Origin: Parvularcula sp.
Lineage (GTDB): Bacteria; Pseudomonadota; Alphaproteobacteria; Caulobacterales; Parvularculaceae
NCBI GenBank assembly: GCA_002704915.1
Contig: PAIP01000059.1
Location: forward strand, 42,435-106,434
Direction of reading: 5' to 3'
Length of the DNA stretch: 64,000 bases
Numbering within the stretch: the stretch's first letter is position 1; each line of letters starts with the position of its first letter. This document shows positions 59,845 through 64,000 of this stretch, one piece after another. Made by a program: the position numbers and the translations under genes. A model generated the notes under the pieces. It was not told the origin of the DNA. It saw only the letters and a list, made by a program, of their open reading frames with translations, and made no database searches.

Positions 59845-61242
59845 ATGTTCATTGAAAAAATAAAAACCGATGGATTGTCGCATCTTTCCTATCTTGTGGG
59901 AGCAGGGGGCAAGGCGGCTGTGATCGATCCGCGCCGCGATTGCGACCTTTATGTGGAAATGGCGGTGGCGCGCGATTGCCGCATCACTCATGTTTTCGAA
60001 ACGCATCGCCATGAAGACATTATTTCCGGGGCGCCGGTTCTGAAGGAGATGACGGGCGCCGCCGTCTTTCACGGGCCCGACGCGGATGGCGAAGTCGTCT
60101 ATGCCGAAACGGTGCGCGAAGGCGATGAGTTTGAATTCGGGTCGCTATTGATCAAGGTTCTTCAAACGCCGGGACATACTTTCGATAGCGTGTCCTACGC
60201 GGTCTACGACAAAGACTTCGGAGACAAGGCGGTCGGCGTTTTTACAGGCGACGCTCTCTTTGTCGGCGATGTGGGCCGCACCGATTTCTATCCTGACCGC
60301 GCCGAAGAGGTTGCGGGCCTGTTATATGAGAGCCTGCAGAAACTCCTGTCGCTGGGGGATCAGGCGATTGTCTATCCGGCCCATGGCGCGGGCTCGGTCT
60401 GCGGCGACAATATGGCCGATCGGGAGTTTTCGACGCTCGGCTATGAGCGCAAATACAATCCCATGTTGCAGCATGAGAGCAAACAGGCCTTCATAGAAAA
60501 GAAACTGAACGAATATCACGACCAGCCGCCATATTTCCGGCTGATGGAAAAGCTCAATCTCGAGGGCGCGGGGCCGGCGAAGCACGTCTTGACGCCGCCG
60601 CCGCTCGATGCGGAAACATTTCTTCGCCGCAAGGAAGAAGCGACTGTCGTCGATGTGCGCGGCATCGCCGACTATCTCGGCGCGCATGTAAAGGGCAGCT
60701 TCGCCATTCCCTCCGACATGATTCCGGCTTTCGCGGGCTGGCTGCTGGATCCGGACAAGGATCTCCTCCTGATCGCAAGCGGCGCCGCGGAAGCCGAAAC
60801 CGCGGCACGCCATCTCGCGCGCATCGGCTATGACCGGGTCTGCGGATATCTCTCGCCGGCGATGACTGGCTGGGCCGCACAGGGGCGGGATTTTGAAACA
60901 ACGCCTGCGATTGACGCCGATGCCGTGGCCGAGCGCGTCACGAAGGACGACGCCGATTGGCGCTTGCTCGATGTGCGCAAACTGACGGAGGTCGCCGAAG
61001 GCGTCGTGCCCGGCGCAATGCCTATTTTTCTAGGGGATCTGCCTGACCGCCTCGGCGATCTCGACCGCAATGCCCATTACACCACCATGTGCGCCAGCGG
61101 CGCGCGCGCGACCATCGCCGCCTCGATCCTTCAGCGCGCTGGTTTTTCGAAGGTGGATGTCTTTCTCGGCTCTATGGGCGCGTGGCGCGCCGCCGGCCGT
61201 GACATTGTGGATTTGGAAAATGGTGCTGCCGGAGAGAATTGA
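59845..61242 (+). CDS. MBL-fold hydrolase with two rhodanese domains (persulfide dioxygenase-like)
   Basis: FETHRHEDIISG; TPGHTFDSVSYAV; GRTDFYPDRAEE; second rhodanese loop TTMCASGARAT has Cys, first (LLLIASGAAEA) does not. Confidence 0.9.
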   Translation: MFIEKIKTDGLSHLSYLVGAGGKAAVIDPRRDCDLYVEMAVARDCRITHVFETHRHEDIISGAPVLKEMTGAAVFHGPDADGEVVYAETVREGDEFEFGSLLIKVLQTPGHTFDSVSYAVYDKDFGDKAVGVFTGDALFVGDVGRTDFYPDRAEEVAGLLYESLQKLLSLGDQAIVYPAHGAGSVCGDNMADREFSTLGYERKYNPMLQHESKQAFIEKKLNEYHDQPPYFRLMEKLNLEGAGPAKHVLTPPPLDAETFLRRKEEATVVDVRGIADYLGAHVKGSFAIPSDMIPAFAGWLLDPDKDLLLIASGAAEAETAARHLARIGYDRVCGYLSPAMTGWAAQGRDFETTPAIDADAVAERVTKDDADWRLLDVRKLTEVAEGVVPGAMPIFLGDLPDRLGDLDRNAHYTTMCASGARATIAASILQRAGFSKVDVFLGSMGAWRAAGRDIVDLENGAAGEN

Positions 61243-61296
61243 ACTCTCGGCCTCTCCCTTACCAAGGGAGTGCTCTACCCCTGAGCTACGGCAGCA
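61221..61296 (-). tRNA. tRNA-Thr (anticodon GGT), CCA encoded
   Basis: Reverse complement TGCTGCCGTAGCTCAGGGGTAGAGCACTCCCTTGGTAAGGGAGAGGCCGAGAGTTCAATTCTCTCCGGCAGCACCA folds as a cloverleaf. Confidence 0.96.
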
Positions 61297-61488
61297 TTGC
61301 GGGCCCCAAGGGGCCTCAAAAGAGGCGGCGGTATAGCGCGGCCCGGACGGCTTGAAAAGGCGCATGCGAGCATTTTCAAGCGAAGTGGTCTCCGGTTCGC
61401 GTTAAGAAAATGCGACCAAAGAAGAATCTTGTCTGGTTACGGGCTATTGGCGGCTTCCGTGGACTAGCATCAGGCGGCGGCAAAAAGC

Positions 61489-61944
61489 CTAATCAGATGT
61501 GGAGACGCCGAAGCGATCCAGAATCTCCTGGCTGACCCGCTTGGGCTTGCGGGTTTTCGCATCGATCAGGCACCAGTCGGTTTCAACCTTGGCGGAAAAG
61601 CGCTTTGCGCCAGGTTTTCGGATATCGATATGGCGGATGAAGCGGGGGCCGGAGACGCGGCCGAGCCAGGTGCGGATTTCCACCGTCTCTCCCTCGACCA
61701 CCTGGTCGCGATAGTCGATCTCATGACGCAGCGCGACCCACACCATCTCCTTTTGCATCTCTTCGGACGCCACGGCGCGCCAATGGGCCGTGCCGGCGTC
61801 CTGGGCCCAGATCAGGTAGACGGCGTTGTTCACATGGCCGAGCTCGTCAATATGCTCGGCTTCGGCCCGCCGGGTCATTACGACGGCGGTCTCAAAGGAG
61901 CGGGCCCCGGCAAGGTCGCCCGAAAGTGCAAGGTCTGAGGTCAT
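61489..61944 (-). CDS. Acyl-CoA thioesterase (4HBT hotdog fold)
   Basis: TRRAEAEHIDELGHVNNAVYLIWAQDAGTAHW; LRHEIDYRDQVVEGETVEIRTWLG. Confidence 0.88.
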   Translation of the reverse strand: MTSDLALSGDLAGARSFETAVVMTRRAEAEHIDELGHVNNAVYLIWAQDAGTAHWRAVASEEMQKEMVWVALRHEIDYRDQVVEGETVEIRTWLGRVSGPRFIRHIDIRKPGAKRFSAKVETDWCLIDAKTRKPKRVSQEILDRFGVSTSD

Positions 61945-62036
61945 GAGGGCTTCTCTAAACGGCCTTACGGCCACGCAAAAGGCCGCAAATGAGCGCGCTT
62001 GACGGATAGGGCGGCAGGGCCTTTAAGTCCCGCCTC

Positions 62037-62249
62037 ATGCCGGAAAACAAGGACAAATCGCAGGATCGCCCGATCGGCGCCCCGAAAAAGCCGGGCGCCG
62101 CGCCGAAGGCGGGCGTGAAAGCGAAAAACGCCCCGAAAAAGGGCGCAGACAGGGAAGTCCGGCTCGCAGAGGCCCTGCGCGCCAATCTGCGCCGGCGCAA
62201 GGCGCCGAAATCGGGCGATGGCGGCGGTGAGGACACGAAAGAAGAATAA
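62037..62249 (+). CDS. Small basic hypothetical protein upstream of murA
   Basis: 70 aa Lys/Ala-rich ORF abutting the murA start. Confidence 0.55.
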   Translation: MPENKDKSQDRPIGAPKKPGAAPKAGVKAKNAPKKGADREVRLAEALRANLRRRKAPKSGDGGGEDTKEE

Positions 62250-63508
62250 TGGATAAACTGGCGATCATAGGCGGGCGGCCCCTTTACGGCGTGCTGCCCA
62301 TCAGCGGGGCGAAGAACTCCGCCCTGAAGGTGATGGCGGCGGCGCTTTTATCGGACGAGCCGCTGACCCTCGCCAATGTGCCGCGATTGGCCGATGTGGA
62401 TATGCTGCTGCGGCTCCTGGAGCAGCACGGCGCCAGCGTCGATTTCCACGGCTCCAAACTGAAGCTTCATGCCAAAGACATCGCCTCAACTGAGGCGCCG
62501 TATGATCTAGTGCGCAAAATGCGCGCGAGTTTCAACGTATTGGGCCCGCTTCTTGCGCGGGAGGGCAAGGCGAAGGTGTCGCTGCCCGGCGGCTGCGCTA
62601 TCGGCGCGCGGCCCGTGGATCTGCATCTGAAAGCGCTCACCGCCATGGGCGCGAAGATCGACCTCGATGAGGGCTATGTGCTGGCCGAGGCGCCGGACGG
62701 GCTGCATGGCGCTCACGTGACCTTCCCCTTTGTCTCCGTGGGCGCCACCGAGCATACGATGCTCGCGGCGGTGCTGGCGCAGGGCGAGACCCTGATCGAA
62801 AATGCCGCCCGCGAGCCGGAGATCGCCGATCTCGCTGATTGTCTCAACGCCATGGGCGCGAAGATTTCCGGCGCCGGAACCTCGAAGATCTCGGTCGAGG
62901 GCGTGGAGCGCCTGCATGCCGCCGAACACAGCGTGCTCCCCGACCGGATCGAAACCGGGGCCTACGCCATGGCGGTGGCGGCGACCGGCGGCGAACTGAC
63001 GCTAACCGGAACCCGCGCCGACCTTCTCGGCGCCGCCTGGGCGGCGATGGAAGAAGCGGGCGTTGAAATGGCCGAAGTCGACAACGGCATTCGCATCCGC
63101 CGCAACGGGGCGGGTTGCAAGGCGGTGGACATCGTCACCCAGCCTTTCCCCGGCTTTCCGACCGACCTTCAGGCGCAGTTCATGGCGCTGATGGCGACGG
63201 CGGACGGCGTTTCCACGATCAAGGAAACCATCTTCGAGAACCGCTTCATGCACGCGCCGGAGCTTGGCCGCATGGGCGCTAAAATCTCCGTAGACGGACA
63301 GACGGCGACCGTGCGCGGCGTATCGCGCCTGAAGGGCGCGCCGGTGATGGCGACGGATTTGCGCGCCTCTATGTCGCTGATCATCGCCGGGCTCGCCGCG
63401 GAAGGACAAACCATGGTCAATCGTGTTTACCACCTTGACCGCGGCTTTGAACGTCTGGAAGAAAAACTCCAGGCCTGCGGCGCGCTGATCGAGCGGGTGA
63501 AGGAATAG
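62249..63508 (+). CDS. murA: UDP-N-acetylglucosamine 1-carboxyvinyltransferase
   Basis: [46 protein letters not shown] with the fosfomycin-target Cys. Confidence 0.97.
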   Translation: MDKLAIIGGRPLYGVLPISGAKNSALKVMAAALLSDEPLTLANVPRLADVDMLLRLLEQHGASVDFHGSKLKLHAKDIASTEAPYDLVRKMRASFNVLGPLLAREGKAKVSLPGGCAIGARPVDLHLKALTAMGAKIDLDEGYVLAEAPDGLHGAHVTFPFVSVGATEHTMLAAVLAQGETLIENAAREPEIADLADCLNAMGAKISGAGTSKISVEGVERLHAAEHSVLPDRIETGAYAMAVAATGGELTLTGTRADLLGAAWAAMEEAGVEMAEVDNGIRIRRNGAGCKAVDIVTQPFPGFPTDLQAQFMALMATADGVSTIKETIFENRFMHAPELGRMGAKISVDGQTATVRGVSRLKGAPVMATDLRASMSLIIAGLAAEGQTMVNRVYHLDRGFERLEEKLQACGALIERVKE

Positions 63509-63519
63509 GAGAGGCGGCT

Positions 63520-63972
63520 TTGGCTTCGCTTACGGATTATAAACCCTTGCGGCTCATGGCGGGCGATGAAGAGGATCTCGGCGTCCTCTCCGCGGTGCTT
63601 CAGGATGCCGTGGCGAAGTTGGGCGATTTCGCCTTTATCCCGTCGGAGAGGCGCTTTGCCTTCGTGACCAACCGGTTCTGCTGGGAATGCGCGGCGGAGC
63701 GCAAGCACGGCCCCTTCGCCCGGGTGCGGGCGGGCGTCCATTTCGACGATGTGAAAGCGGCGCAATTTCAGAATCTCAAAACGGACGCCAAAGACGCCGT
63801 CGTCGAACTGCTCGCCGCGCGTTTCGAGCCGGGAGAGGACGGAACGGGCGCGATCATCCTCGATTTCGCCGGCGGCGGCGCCGTGCGGCTCGAGGTCGAA
63901 AGCGTCAACGCCTGGCTTTCCGATTTGTCGGAGCCTTGGCGGACCCGCGCCAGGCCGGAGCATGAAGGCTAA
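63520..63972 (+). CDS. DUF2948 family protein
   Basis: KPLRLMAGDEEDLGVLSAVLQDAVAKLGDFAFIPSERRFAFVTNRFCWE; downstream of murA. Confidence 0.75.
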   Translation: MASLTDYKPLRLMAGDEEDLGVLSAVLQDAVAKLGDFAFIPSERRFAFVTNRFCWECAAERKHGPFARVRAGVHFDDVKAAQFQNLKTDAKDAVVELLAARFEPGEDGTGAIILDFAGGGAVRLEVESVNAWLSDLSEPWRTRARPEHEG

Positions 63973-64000
63973 TTAGAGCATAAAGCCCTCTCCCCCTTGG

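Noticed and set aside
1-64000. CRISPR arrays, transposons, integrases, prophage, canonical biosynthetic gene cluster
   Set aside because: No regularly spaced repeats with unique spacers, and no transposase, integrase, phage structural, NRPS or PKS domains in the translated ORFs.

Overview
GC-rich alphaproteobacterial chromosomal window, mostly housekeeping and accessory metabolism. Taxonomy below class level is not determined. I saw no CRISPR array, prophage or transposase. Main blocks: an NsrR-type nitrosative-stress cluster (1.7-3.4 kb); an orphan Imm1-like immunity gene (3.9-4.3 kb); gyrA-coaD-two cyclophilins; a complete type II secretion (T2SS) locus gspC-N (22.0-33.0 kb) ending in an uncharacterised lipoprotein, preceded by gspO, an internally duplicated lipoprotein and a TonB-dependent receptor; a divergent ZIP/CDF metal transporter pair; a compact peptide ABC importer in which the substrate-binding protein is fused to the DppB-type permease, overlapping a P1-family aminopeptidase gene; the cytochrome bc1 operon; ychF-pth-rplY; yerC/TrpR-like-hisG with a strong dyad upstream; PhoX; an MBL/rhodanese gene whose 3' end runs into a tRNA-Thr; and murA. 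Strongest candidates for follow-up are the SBP-permease fusion importer, the T2SS-terminal lipoprotein, the duplicated lipoprotein/TonB receptor unit inside the T2SS island, the orphan Imm1-like gene, and the repeated 4-bp stop-codon overlaps of convergent genes. All family assignments are from reading the translations; no database search was run.
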